A DNA stretch of 30,015 nt from a virus: positions 1 through 30,015 of the IMG/VR virus record IMGVR_UViG_3300045051_001305; one strand, written 5' to 3'. Position 1 is the stretch's first letter; every line of letters starts with the position of its first letter. The notes below the pieces were generated by a model, which saw nothing but the letters and a program-made list of their open reading frames with translations, did not search any database and was not told the DNA's origin. This document shows, piece after piece, positions 15,201 through 23,026 of this stretch. A program made the translations under genes and the position numbers.

Positions 15201-15971
15201 AGTACCCAGAGTTAATTCATAGGGATTTGGAAGGCTCGTTGGCATAGTGGCTAACGACATATCACCGCGAAAATACTGGGCCGTTGTTCCCTTTGTAATG
15301 GCAGGTTCATACTCTCCATCATGGTCGTGATCGAGTCGCGAATAAAGTAAATCTCCAACAGCGACTAACGCAGTTGCAAAATCGCTAATTGTACTTGCAG
15401 TTTGCGTTCCGCTATGCGTTGATCGATCTCTATCCGAAGCATGGTAATGAAGGGTAGTATTTCCACCGTCCATGAGATCAACTGCTTGAGCATATGTTAA
15501 ATGGTAATAGTTATTACTGTTTAAATTTTCTAAAAGAGCATGATCAGTGATCCCAGCAGCTAAGCGGTCAAGCCATGTACTCCCATTGTAAAAGTTAAAT
15601 TTATCAGTATTTTTATCCCAAACTTCATACCCTTCTACGGGAATTGTCTCGGTCCACTGCGTCCCATCCCACTCATATAACCTATGCTGAATCCACCCAT
15701 TTCCGTTGGCAGTAGCCACATATCTGTCAAAGAGAACTGGATTTGCCGGTAAACCATTTGTTGGGTTAAAAAAAGCATTGACCGTCTCTATGCCACTAAT
15801 ACCATCATACATCCGGTCAACAATCGAATCGATCAGTGGGGTCATCTTTTGCAGTGGTGAATTCAAGTTGTAACCAACCCACAACTGGCCAGATATGGTC
15901 CTTGTAGGGTTATCCGGATCTTGGTTCAGATCATCCCGTATTCCTTGCTTAACTTCTTCTTTAGTTGCCAT
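12261..15971 (-). CDS. Long tail fibre protein, 1236 aa
   Basis: I place the start at ATG 15971, which overlaps the gp45 stop as TAATG; an upstream ATG would run into gp45. The N-terminus (about 1-70, KEEVKQGIRDDL, LQKMTPLIDSIV) is helical and probably attaches to the baseplate. A DUF2793-like segment follows (about 85-145, RLYEWDGTQWTET). Then come shaft motifs with His pairs (LHYHASDRDRSTHSG, SRLDHDHDGEYEP, ARSDHDHSTVY). The middle is long, strand-rich and asparagine/glycine-rich, with a YTLDVNGTVNF spike motif. The C-terminal 140 residues (TGNHGSTGNPHAQYEPAF onward) end in a compact tip domain. No S74 chaperone signature is seen. Its place between gp45 and gp46 is unusual. Confidence 0.8.
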   Translation of the reverse strand: MATKEEVKQGIRDDLNQDPDNPTRTISGQLWVGYNLNSPLQKMTPLIDSIVDRMYDGISGIETVNAFFNPTNGLPANPVLFDRYVATANGNGWIQHRLYEWDGTQWTETIPVEGYEVWDKNTDKFNFYNGSTWLDRLAAGITDHALLENLNSNNYYHLTYAQAVDLMDGGNTTLHYHASDRDRSTHSGTQTASTISDFATALVAVGDLLYSRLDHDHDGEYEPAITKGTTAQYFRGDMSLATMPTSLPNPYELTLGTGLTGTSYNGAAAVTAAVAYGTTAGTACQGNDSRLSDTRAPTAHGLVSATHTVSGLTTGHFLKAISATEFGFTAHGLTYTDVGAQPADNTLTALAGLNSNVGFIYQTGNDTFTKYTFDGTGSATTIARSDHDHSTVYAKLSSVFGGLTQNFIPYYTINETLNNSLLQNIPNGVKLGTVSTPTQSATPTKLSFDLTCSNGYTKDKCIIEFWNDGAGNIWGISTGPDYDMQFHASDVAHNGRFDYYVDDIKSVSINRYEIQTGINSGNTSSFTIGPNATYGEYLKIGGWTSTDFTSARMQVSNGNLHIDSKNGFDVYINHYNNKQVRIGKGIYFGQSADNLGIPNGIGVLSLKNSWGNGFNYPTLSGDGSVAIVMIDNPHVGYRSDNKAGNQTGYSGVRYAAAVNGSTWWETGVTVPSNDANNFYWHTAYCNGSTLVDMFAINNVGDASIGRNLTLSAAHMTTNTNYRTIRIGNSAVIMGQVAGLPSNYGSMWLSHNSYYSTDSGWHAMYDGVGSILSFADTGLEFNVAGSAVAGALHSHVVRFKVDMSGNIRMNSAAAYAWHSNYSFLDLRGYGAVYGTSNDMGFTGGTCYGHIGIQQNTYYDGANSRAIGTGNASLINLGQGHIDFMNASSVAAGAVQTFTSRLRITDTGFTGINNIAPAYTLDVNGTVNFVNARVKFIGGINYNENIRMYASDGGYSTIMFGAVAGDSGTGVGQWGLWRSPAALNYNFVFNYNGVDRVTIDTAGNVSAGRLLAHYESGSTGYNAGNLELRTTYDINTPGRYPLIGFHRAGQDAMSLVYTGGMNLAVRDHLSATLYNVLHTGNHGSTGNPHAQYEPAFTKNTAFNKNFGTSAGTVSEGNHSHMTTTGFTVTLRVGSTDYNSCQAVAARQGNLITFSCPGFSAITTVSGAMSIRGIPSDLVPSTSRTFLIEIWLNGASTYGYLDMESNNTYFTIRPAGGASFPAGSNGVIGFCVTYIYNSL

Positions 15972-16624
15972 TATGCAATTTTCGCTTTTACGGTTTGAGA
16001 TCCCATAGCATGCATTCCACCAGTAATGCATGCGCACATCGTCGTAACTACTCCGCCACCAGCATTGGCAAGTGGTTCATTCCCGAGGAAAATATTTGTT
16101 GCATTAACAATAACTTTTCCACCGGCGCCATTGGCATTTATTTCAACACTCGATGCAGCACCAGTAGCATTTATCTTAACATTACCCGCAGCGCCTCCTG
16201 CGTTAATAGTAACATTACCCCCAGTCTCGCTTGTTGCATTGATTTCGATATCATTTCTTGCCTCGACAATTATCTTGTTGTCTGTAGGGCTCAGATGCAC
16301 TTTGTTGCCATTTCTGTCGTATAACGCAACATCAGCCTCATTAGGCAGCTTTATTCGATATTCTCGGTGTTCACAGCTTATTACAATACCATTATCTCTG
16401 TTACCCCCAACAAATGCAGCAACAGCCTCTGAACCAACAGGAGGCCTGCTCGTAAAACCGTACTCCTGGTGTCGTGGGAGCTCGTCAACTTCTCCATCAA
16501 AAAGTGTCACCTGTACGGTTTGAAGCCCTTTTGCATCATTGACCATAGTAACAACAGCGCGACTTAAAATTAACATTATTCGTCGCTGTAATGGAGCTAT
16601 GATTTTTTTAATTGCGTCAATCAT
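15971..16624 (-). CDS. Baseplate spike protein, Mu gp45-like
   Basis: The 217-aa protein forms the trimeric membrane-piercing spike at the tail tip. The N-terminal OB-fold region fits the Mu gp45 family (RRIMLILSRAVVTMVNDAKG, then TVQVTLFDGEVDELPRHQEY, then GSEAVAAFVGGNRDNGIV). From about residue 120 a beta-helix begins, with four 11-residue repeats at 135-178. The tip segment is CACITGGMHAMGS, where many spikes have a metal-binding His-x-His; here only one His (205) is seen with Met two residues later. It follows gpP after a 3-base gap and is coupled to the long fibre gene. Confidence 0.88.
   Translation of the reverse strand: MIDAIKKIIAPLQRRIMLILSRAVVTMVNDAKGLQTVQVTLFDGEVDELPRHQEYGFTSRPPVGSEAVAAFVGGNRDNGIVISCEHREYRIKLPNEADVALYDRNGNKVHLSPTDNKIIVEARNDIEINATSETGGNVTINAGGAAGNVKINATGAASSVEINANGAGGKVIVNATNIFLGNEPLANAGGGVVTTMCACITGGMHAMGSQTVKAKIA
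16091..16222 (-). repeat. Four tandem 33-bp coding repeats in the spike gene
   Basis: Codons 135-178 consist of four 11-residue units: GGNVTINAGGA, AGNVKINATGA, ASSVEINANGA, GGKVIVNATNI. Each unit would be one strand pair of the triangular beta-helix needle. Copy number changes here would lengthen or shorten the spike in steps. Confidence 0.8.
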
Positions 16625-16627
16625 TAG

Positions 16628-17707
16628 TTATTTCTTTGCTGGTGGTAACAATGCAAACGGGTTTTTATCTTTTTTGCTGATATCGCTTTGCGGTTCAACA
16701 GTAAAAGACCCTTCAGGCACAAGGGTTATATCTGTCATTTCGCCATCGAGTTCATTGTACGTTTTTGTCACCTTACTTGTAATATAATAACTATTACCTG
16801 TAATTCCTAATGTTTCCGACTGAAACAACACCGTTACATTTTTTTCCCATAATGTCGCATCATAACTCCACCCATTGACAATACAATTTATGCCTATCGA
16901 TCGTGCTCTCCGAATGGCACATTCCCATTCTGCGCGTTTCTTTGCTGTGTCCTTTGAGACAACCGATTCAGCAACAATGACAGTGGGCCGGTACCTTGGA
17001 ATTAATGGATCCACCACAGAATGTCTTATTGCAGTAGCGCTCTTAGCAAAAATTGAATCGTTTGCCAAATCTTGACCAGTCACGATATATTTACTAAATC
17101 GTTCTTTTACCGACCTTTTTAATGATGCCTTGTATATGTTTACCCCCTCTTTCAAACTCACGGGGATTCTATTCTTTCCAATTTCTCCAATTACAAGGGT
17201 TCCACTATTATCACAAACGATAATATGTCCACGCAACCGGCAGGCTCGATCCATCGCTTCGAAGACCGTTTCACCGGGTTGTATTTTAAATTCTGAAAAT
17301 ACCTTACCCGTTTCCACCTCGACTTTCAAGTCAATTCCGAATGGTTTGCACAGTTTGCGTATAATTGTTTCTAATGATGCATTCTTAAACGAAGAAAAAC
17401 TTTCTATTCCGCAATCGACAAGGTCACAGGTTTTGGATCGGCCGGTAATTGTTGTAATCGATACATCGTCCGGGTGAAGATCCGGATCACAATCATCGAT
17501 GTATCCCGTGAGTAATAATTTGCCTCCATAAGTAATACTACATGGCATGCCTGTGGTAATCGGCAAAAACTTTTCGTTTTTACCTGATGCATTAATCGCT
17601 TTAAAAGAAAAAGATCCGCAGATTGCTTCGATAGCGTCAACTAATTCAACTTCAGTCCAACCGGTGTATATTTGGCCATTCACATGTAATTGTACGTTTT
17701 TATTCAT
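16628..17707 (-). CDS. Baseplate hub protein, Mu gpP (gp44)-like
   Basis: The 359-aa hub starts at ATG 17707 (MNKNVQLHVNGQIYTGWTEV); a start 12 codons earlier lies inside gpN and lacks a better site, whereas GGTGGT lies seven bases upstream of this one. The beta-barrel opening with SFSFKAINASG, PCSITYGGKLLLTGYIDD and TGRSKTCDLVDCGIES is characteristic of the T4 gp27/P2 gpD/Mu gpP family. It overlaps the gpN stop by eight bases and precedes the gp45 spike that binds it. Confidence 0.9.
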   Translation of the reverse strand: MNKNVQLHVNGQIYTGWTEVELVDAIEAICGSFSFKAINASGKNEKFLPITTGMPCSITYGGKLLLTGYIDDCDPDLHPDDVSITTITGRSKTCDLVDCGIESFSSFKNASLETIIRKLCKPFGIDLKVEVETGKVFSEFKIQPGETVFEAMDRACRLRGHIIVCDNSGTLVIGEIGKNRIPVSLKEGVNIYKASLKRSVKERFSKYIVTGQDLANDSIFAKSATAIRHSVVDPLIPRYRPTVIVAESVVSKDTAKKRAEWECAIRRARSIGINCIVNGWSYDATLWEKNVTVLFQSETLGITGNSYYITSKVTKTYNELDGEMTDITLVPEGSFTVEPQSDISKKDKNPFALLPPAKK

Positions 17708-18851
17708 TTGATACCACCATGATTGGATATCCCGCAGGAACAAACCCAGGGTGTAATATTTTATTCCGCTTCAAAATCTCATCAGCCATATCAATGTTGC
17801 CATATAATTGATACGACAATACCATTGCCGGTGTGGGCTCATCTAATTGCACTGTGGATACCCTGGGATAATCAATAAATGTAGTTGCCACATAGTCGTT
17901 TACTGAAGATTTTAATTTGTAGAGGGCCTCATACAAATTATCCGAAACAACAGCCTCGATACTTTCAATTGCTGTCGTTATTTTATCACTGTAAAGTATT
18001 GCATCATCGTAGGTAGTGAAATTGGTATTCAGCATAGTAGTGACAATCACGCCTGTAATTGCCACTTTGAGGAATGTATTTATATGATCATTATTTACAG
18101 TGCCGGTCAGCTCGATTTCCAGGCTTTCAAACAATTCCAGCAAATCGTCAATTTGTCCTACGCCGGCAGTCTCGTTATTGTTTGTTGTCAACAAAAGCAG
18201 GAGTCTTGTTGCTAATTCTTTTGGATCTGTAAGCAATGATGCCAACTCAGATTCTACACTCGATAACACGCTTGCAAACGTGTCAACCGAGTTCATGAAG
18301 AACAATTTGTCCTGTATCTTTCCGGTAATATCTCTGCAATCAGACAATGCTTTTGCAACTAGAAACTGTGGTTTATTACTAAAGTTATAATTTTCAACAA
18401 ACTCACTTTCCGTAGTGGATTGCAGATCTTCCGCTGCTACAACCACGGTTGCTTTCGTGTCGGTAATTCTGATTGGTTTATTATCACTTTCGCTGTACTC
18501 AACAAAAGTGAACGTAAACTTTGCTACACGAGTTTCCGAATCAACCAGCGTTGGTGCGAAATCATCGCAGGAAACCATCTTGCGGCCCATGTAAGTATTA
18601 ACATACTCACCAGGCCCCTCAACCTCAGATGCAGCCTGCAGCGCGCGGATCTGCTCGATGTAATCATCTCCAATTACGTGCCCGTTGATAGTGAATTTCC
18701 GATCTTTACGCCCCAGATCAGCAATGTATGGGTTGTCTCTTGATGGCAATGACTTAGTGACAAGCCTGCGGCCAGTCGGTGCAGAAACCAACTCCTCAAA
18801 AAACGGCACACCTCGAAATGAGGCCTGGTGCAATTTGTCCGCTGAGCTCAA
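17700..18851 (-). CDS. DNA circulation/tail protein, Mu gpN-like (DNA_circ_N domain)
   Basis: The N-terminal 110 residues carry the DNA_circ_N pattern: ASFRGVPFFEELVSAPTGRR, then DLGRKDRKFTINGHVIGDDY, then PGEYVNTYMGRKMVSC and AKFTFTFVE. The remainder (about 130-383) is mainly helical, ending with YPIMVVS. The family name comes from Mu; structurally it is a tail/hub component linking tape measure and hub. The start is TTG, overlapping the tape measure stop as TTGA, with AGGCGG upstream. It comes between tape measure and gpP as in Mu. Confidence 0.85.
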   Translation of the reverse strand: MSSADKLHQASFRGVPFFEELVSAPTGRRLVTKSLPSRDNPYIADLGRKDRKFTINGHVIGDDYIEQIRALQAASEVEGPGEYVNTYMGRKMVSCDDFAPTLVDSETRVAKFTFTFVEYSESDNKPIRITDTKATVVVAAEDLQSTTESEFVENYNFSNKPQFLVAKALSDCRDITGKIQDKLFFMNSVDTFASVLSSVESELASLLTDPKELATRLLLLLTTNNNETAGVGQIDDLLELFESLEIELTGTVNNDHINTFLKVAITGVIVTTMLNTNFTTYDDAILYSDKITTAIESIEAVVSDNLYEALYKLKSSVNDYVATTFIDYPRVSTVQLDEPTPAMVLSYQLYGNIDMADEILKRNKILHPGFVPAGYPIMVVSNE

Positions 18852-20719
18852 AATGATACCGCCTGGTAACCCATACTTAGATCAACGTTTTTCAATGAAC
18901 CAGAAGTGGATACTTTTGTGCCTTGCGGCAATCCAGCAATTTCCACCTTTACCTTTTGCTCGCTTTTAGAAATTTCTGTTTTTCGTGATTCTCTGATGCT
19001 TTCTTTAAGAGCCATTCCAGCAGGAGCGCCACTTGGGGTGCCGAAGAAAGCGGTACCATCATCATTACCTAATAACCACTTGAGCGATTTGCCTGCCACA
19101 GAACCAGCACTTTTATCAAGCTGGTCAAGAGGTCCCTTTAATCCATTATCAACACCGCCCAGCCACGAACCAACTTTTCCAAAAAAGCTATACACTGGAG
19201 ACTTTACAAACCAATCAGAGAATGCTGCAACGGTCTTTTTGATAGAATCAAATCCGTTAGAAAAAGCATCCTTAATTTTGTCCCAATTTTTTATTAAAAG
19301 TGTTGGAAGTGCTGTGAATATATTGGAATATAGAACTATCGTTCCTATTCGTGAATTGAATAACTTTGTAAGAAAGTCCCATACCCCAACAAAGAAACCC
19401 TTAATTGCGTTCCACTTAACAACAATTAGTGTAACCGCTGCCCCGACAAGCGCAATCCCCCCAACGATAGCAGCCACCCAGCCAACGACGGGGAGACTGG
19501 CCGCTACGAATATAGCGGCTATACTACTGATACCTACTATTACAGGACCTGCAAGTGCAACAAGGCCTGCAAACGCAGCTGTAACACTAAGTATTGTAGG
19601 GTCAAGATTTATAAGCCAATTTAAAAGAGGGGTACCAATACGTATAACAGCATCAATTGCTGGAGCTAATGCATCACCCAACTTTTGACCAAACACAGTT
19701 AATCTTTGCAGTGCCTGACTTAATGCAAAACCAGTTTTATTGATTCCCTCTGTTTGTTGTCTAAAAGCGCGATCGGCAGCACCGGCAACCGCTGTATCCG
19801 ACATTCCTTTTAGTATGGAGTCAAATTTCTTTACACCATCACCAGTAAATTGCATTGCAAACAACATGGCTTCACTGCGGCCTAAAAACTTCTGTAAAGG
19901 CACGTCCGCCAATGTTGATAATTCGGTAATTTTTTGTAATGTTGGGATAACTCCTCCCAAACCTTTTATCATCTCCGGACCAGATTTGTACCCGAGATAA
20001 TCCATAAGTTGAGTTAGTTCCTTTGATGGATTTAATATTTCTTTTAATGCGCTTGCAAACTGAGTGGATGAAACCGAAGTACTATTTGTAATTAATGTAC
20101 TGTATGCCATTGCAGCAAACATCTCATTCAAACTTACTCCCAGTTGTTTACTGGGAAGTGTGACGTTGCTTATTGATGCAGCAAGCTCTGGGAATGTAGT
20201 CTTTCCAAGGTTTGAGGTTTGAAAAGCAAAGTCGGCAGCTGTCTGAACAGCTTTCGCTGAGGTATCCCCCCACACCTGTGTAACTGATGAAGTCAAATTA
20301 ATTGCATCAGAGACAGTAGCTAAACCCGCAACAGCAGCTTTGGTATTGATACCTAAAAGCTTAGTAGTTTCTGCAGAATCCTGAAAGGTGCTAACTGTTT
20401 GATACAAGCCTTCAGCAACATCCTTAGAACTTTTACCCGCCTCGATTGCAAGATCTTGCACCGGTGATTTAAGTTCGTTAATTCTGCTGATGTTATCAGG
20501 TATCAGTGTCGCTACATTCGCCATAGCGGAATTTAACTCTGTGGAAAAAGCAGTGCTGGCAATACCCAGGCCCAATATAGGTAGCGATAAGCCTACAGTT
20601 AATGCATTTCCAACGCTTTTTGCTTTCTTGCCAAGAAAGTCAATATCTTTAATGGCACCATTAAACGTACTACCGTACTGATTAACACCAGCGAGTATTA
20701 TTTTTATCGGTTGAATCAT
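18848..20719 (-). CDS. Tail tape measure protein, 623 aa
   Basis: The long helical protein sets tail length and is ejected ahead of DNA. The TP901-type region is visible: ELNSAMANVATLIPD (61-75), VAEGLYQTVSTFQDS (101-115), LATVSDAINLTSS and LKEILNPSKELTQLMDYLGY. A strongly hydrophobic block lies at about 374-435 (GLVALAGPVIVGISSIAAIF, GWVAAIVGGIALVG), typical for membrane passage. At roughly 1.5 A per residue the tail would be about 90 nm; this is a rule of thumb. The ATG overlaps the stop of the frameshifted chaperone (ATGA). Confidence 0.93.
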   Translation of the reverse strand: MIQPIKIILAGVNQYGSTFNGAIKDIDFLGKKAKSVGNALTVGLSLPILGLGIASTAFSTELNSAMANVATLIPDNISRINELKSPVQDLAIEAGKSSKDVAEGLYQTVSTFQDSAETTKLLGINTKAAVAGLATVSDAINLTSSVTQVWGDTSAKAVQTAADFAFQTSNLGKTTFPELAASISNVTLPSKQLGVSLNEMFAAMAYSTLITNSTSVSSTQFASALKEILNPSKELTQLMDYLGYKSGPEMIKGLGGVIPTLQKITELSTLADVPLQKFLGRSEAMLFAMQFTGDGVKKFDSILKGMSDTAVAGAADRAFRQQTEGINKTGFALSQALQRLTVFGQKLGDALAPAIDAVIRIGTPLLNWLINLDPTILSVTAAFAGLVALAGPVIVGISSIAAIFVAASLPVVGWVAAIVGGIALVGAAVTLIVVKWNAIKGFFVGVWDFLTKLFNSRIGTIVLYSNIFTALPTLLIKNWDKIKDAFSNGFDSIKKTVAAFSDWFVKSPVYSFFGKVGSWLGGVDNGLKGPLDQLDKSAGSVAGKSLKWLLGNDDGTAFFGTPSGAPAGMALKESIRESRKTEISKSEQKVKVEIAGLPQGTKVSTSGSLKNVDLSMGYQAVSF

Positions 20720-21137
20720 TTTTTGTTTATCTCCGCTGCAACAATTTCTGCCCGTCTCGACCAGGCTCTCAGGTTATCACTATCCATTTCGCTTAATTCT
20801 GACGGCTGAAAATGGAAAAAATAGGCTAAATAGCCTATTAATTCGTCCCAGTTTCCTGGGACTTCGGCAAAAAATACGCCATCACCTTGTTAGCTTCCTG
20901 AAAATCAACAGGATCCATCTCCGAAATAACAGCTGAAACTACTCCTGTTAATCTGGATAAGATCTTCGCGGATCTGTCAATATTCGATAAACTATCAGGA
21001 ATACCCTCAAGATCTTTTACCTTCGGTTTTCTTGTAAAAGTAATCGACGTTATTGGGTTTTCAGTAATCCCAACAATTGCTTCTTTCAGAGTAACAGTAT
21101 GCGGTATGGTGTATGTAGTTTCTTTATTGGTAGACAT
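20716..21137 (-). CDS. Tail assembly chaperone, -1 frameshift product (Mu gp41/gp42, P2 E+E' type)
   Basis: Ribosomes that slip at T TTT TTG (20868-20874) after codon 90 read on in the -1 frame for 50 more residues, giving about 140 aa. The added tail includes NWDELIGYLAYFFHFQPSEL and then WSRRAEIVAAEI. This matches the P2 GpE'-type C-terminal domain (an aromatic F-H-x-x-PSEL motif followed by L..W..RA), although no separate start codon or binding site exists for it. Its stop overlaps the tape measure start. The extension should bind the tape measure while the shared N-terminus binds tube protein during tail assembly. Confidence 0.88.
20820..20839 (-). other. Second hairpin behind the frameshift stem-loop
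   Basis: AATAGGCT and AGCCTATT form a perfect 8-bp stem around a 4-nt loop, five bases after the first stem. On the - strand it is followed by a T-run, so it looks like a weak intrinsic terminator inside the frameshifted reading frame. It could tune frameshifting or lower tape measure transcription; either role is inferred. Confidence 0.5.
20838..21137 (-). CDS. Tail assembly chaperone, unshifted product (Mu gp41-like)
   Basis: The 99-aa product of normal decoding fits the Phage_TAC family of Mu-type phages: YTIPHTVTLKEAIVGITENP, then ITFTRKPKVKDLEGIPDSLS, then LSRLTGVVSAVISEMDPVDF and ANKVMAYF. AAGGAGG precedes the ATG by six bases, among the strongest binding sites of the operon, which suits the large amount needed. 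It comes directly after the tube gene and before the tape measure gene. Confidence 0.9.
   Translation of the reverse strand: MSTNKETTYTIPHTVTLKEAIVGITENPITSITFTRKPKVKDLEGIPDSLSNIDRSAKILSRLTGVVSAVISEMDPVDFQEANKVMAYFLPKSQETGTN
20845..20874 (-). promoter_or_regulatory. -1 programmed frameshift signal: slippery heptamer plus stem-loop
   Basis: The heptamer T TTT TTG (20868-20874) is in the correct frame for tandem -1 slippage. After a 5-nt spacer (CCGAA) comes a perfect 7-bp stem, GTCCCAG/CTGGGAC, closed by a GAAA tetraloop (20845-20862). Slippage leads straight into the conserved E'-type domain, which gives strong functional support. Confidence 0.88.
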
Positions 21138-21148
21138 TGAACTCCTCC

Positions 21149-21517
21149 TTAAATTTCTCTTCCCGACATGCCTTCAAACCGGAAGTCTCCGGTGCCATCA
21201 TTGCTGCTCATATTACCTTCACTGGCAAAACATGCTCCTTCAAGGATGAAAGACTTGCCATTTGCAAGTCTGCACAGAATTGTAGCGTTTGTAATATTTT
21301 GAAACTCTGACAGCTTTACACTTTTACTATCTCTAAACTTCCCGCTGCAAAATGGCACCTGGGCTTTTTCTCCGTAGCCCTGCGGGCCATTCGGGCCGGT
21401 GTACATTTCACGTTTCGGATAGAATCCACCGTACTCGATTCCGTCACCGGCAACCTCGACAACCTTACCATCGTAGGAAAGTTCAATGGTTCCGGATCTT
21501 CTATTAGAATTATCCAC
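21149..21517 (-). CDS. Tail tube protein, Mu gpM-like
   Basis: The 122-aa protein polymerises as the inner tube of the contractile tail. It shows the family's beta pattern: RRSGTIELSYDGKVVEVAGD, then GGFYPKREMYTGPNGPQGYG, then AQVPFCSGKFRDSKSV, then FILEGACFASEGNMSSNDGT with the final FRFEGMSG. Length agrees with Mu gpM. The start is GTG with GGAGG four bases upstream. It sits between sheath and chaperone genes as in Mu. Confidence 0.92.
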   Translation of the reverse strand: MDNSNRRSGTIELSYDGKVVEVAGDGIEYGGFYPKREMYTGPNGPQGYGEKAQVPFCSGKFRDSKSVKLSEFQNITNATILCRLANGKSFILEGACFASEGNMSSNDGTGDFRFEGMSGREI

Positions 21518-21526
21518 AATACCTCC

Positions 21527-23026
21527 TTACATAATGAATGCGATTTTTGTCGCACCGTTATAGAATTGGTTTACAAAGTTCGGTGACAACATCCAGTCCA
21601 TCCGGTCAACGTTCTGGCCGTTTCGTTCAGCTAACAGGTCTTCTGCAAACTGTTCGTAATCTTCGACAAGACCAAGTTTTTCCCATTGGAAAAAACGTGT
21701 CAACGCTTCAGCTTTCGCGAGTATAGGTTTCATCACAACCTGTCCAGATCCTATGCGCGCATCATCGCCTGCCAATTTAGCCCGGGAATACTTGAATTTC
21801 AACACATTGAAAATCCAGTCCCAGCGCAAATACATTGCAATGAACCTGTATTCTAAATTTCTCCAGCTCGGATCAGTAGCACCAACTGCATTTTTTTGGT
21901 AATTTGTTACCAGTCGTTCAATTGCAACTTTCCCTCCGGTTGTAAATGCCAGTACGCTGCATCCACCTTCAAGTAGAGTCTGTTTTTCCGCAAAATCATC
22001 AATGCGGTCTCCACTTTTTGCAGCAGTTACACCAGGCAATTCCAGTGTTGTATAGGGTAAAGCTTCAGCGCCGTTCCCAGTCCGGAGTGATTTTGTCACC
22101 AACGCTCCTACTGATGCAGCAACCTCGCATGGTAATTGCGGAATTCCCTTGGTCGGGATAAAACAAAAATGCTTCGAGTTCTTGCCGCTTGCATCAGCAT
22201 CACATAATGTCACCATATTAGCATGTGTCGAATTATCGCCCATAAAAACGACACCGTCAATACCGGCCTGTGCCTGAAATTTGCGCTGCATTTCGACATC
22301 GAGATCGCCCTGCGAAGTTGTGTCGATGTACGGAGTCACAATAATATGAAACCACTCGTTTGAAAGAAGTGCGATCGCATCATCAAGTGCAGGGTTTGTT
22401 GTTCCACCAGTAAATTGTGTCGGTGTTACGGTAAGCCCGGCCGGTGTTTCTTCGCCCGGATTCCAGTTAATGTTCAGCGGGATTTTAGCTCCTGCTGGAC
22501 CAACATTTTTACTAGTTAATGCCACAGTCCCTGCTGTTGTTGCGCCGTCCGCTGTGACGGGAAAATCTTTTGTTATCGCAGCTGCAACTGCAGCAGAAAT
22601 AGTTGCGAGAGTTGCTCCCACTTCAACCGCTACGGTTATTCGTTGGAAACCTACATATAAATACAGCATTCCTGCTTTTGTTGGCGATCCGGTTATTACA
22701 AAGCTACCAGTTGCTTTTCCCGTTGCTGATGCGAGTGCATCTTTTGCTGCTCCCACACCATAAAACATAAACGATGGGAATGATTTGCATGCATATATTG
22801 CCATGCGATGCAGCTGTGATCCACGCCCCCACAATTTAGCGGCTTGGTCAGCATTAGAAAAACCATTGAGTGTATTTACAGCAGCTGCACCTTCATCAGT
22901 CCCACCACCTATAATCAGCATGCGGTAGGGGAGACTCAATGGCGTCCGAACTGCTCCACTGCTGTCAAATTCTGCTTGCATGAAAGGTACAAGTGAATCA
23001 GTAATTTCATTAAACGTTATCGCCAT
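21527..23026 (-). CDS. Tail sheath protein, Mu gpL-like
   Basis: This 499-aa protein forms the contractile outer sheath. The N-terminus (MAITFNEITDSLVPFMQAEF followed by YRMLIIGGGTDEG) matches the Mu gpL type. The middle, with TGSFVITGSPTKAGMLYLYV and LNINWNPGEETPAG, is the surface domain. The C-terminal part has RNLEYRFIAMYLRWDWIF and a final FVNQFYNGATKIAFIM, the arm that links neighbouring subunits. GGAGG lies seven bases before the ATG, inside the end of the DUF2635 gene. Confidence 0.94.
   Translation of the reverse strand: MAITFNEITDSLVPFMQAEFDSSGAVRTPLSLPYRMLIIGGGTDEGAAAVNTLNGFSNADQAAKLWGRGSQLHRMAIYACKSFPSFMFYGVGAAKDALASATGKATGSFVITGSPTKAGMLYLYVGFQRITVAVEVGATLATISAAVAAAITKDFPVTADGATTAGTVALTSKNVGPAGAKIPLNINWNPGEETPAGLTVTPTQFTGGTTNPALDDAIALLSNEWFHIIVTPYIDTTSQGDLDVEMQRKFQAQAGIDGVVFMGDNSTHANMVTLCDADASGKNSKHFCFIPTKGIPQLPCEVAASVGALVTKSLRTGNGAEALPYTTLELPGVTAAKSGDRIDDFAEKQTLLEGGCSVLAFTTGGKVAIERLVTNYQKNAVGATDPSWRNLEYRFIAMYLRWDWIFNVLKFKYSRAKLAGDDARIGSGQVVMKPILAKAEALTRFFQWEKLGLVEDYEQFAEDLLAERNGQNVDRMDWMLSPNFVNQFYNGATKIAFIM

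Noticed and set aside
12261-16037. Longer version of the long fibre gene starting at 16037
   Set aside because: The added 22 residues overlap the gp45 spike tip in another frame; the ATG at 15971 gives a TAATG junction and a clean N-terminal domain.
18906-19688. A 260-codon + strand open frame opposite the tape measure gene
   Set aside because: It lies fully inside the tape measure gene, and its proline/threonine-rich product looks like an antisense shadow of hydrophobic helices.
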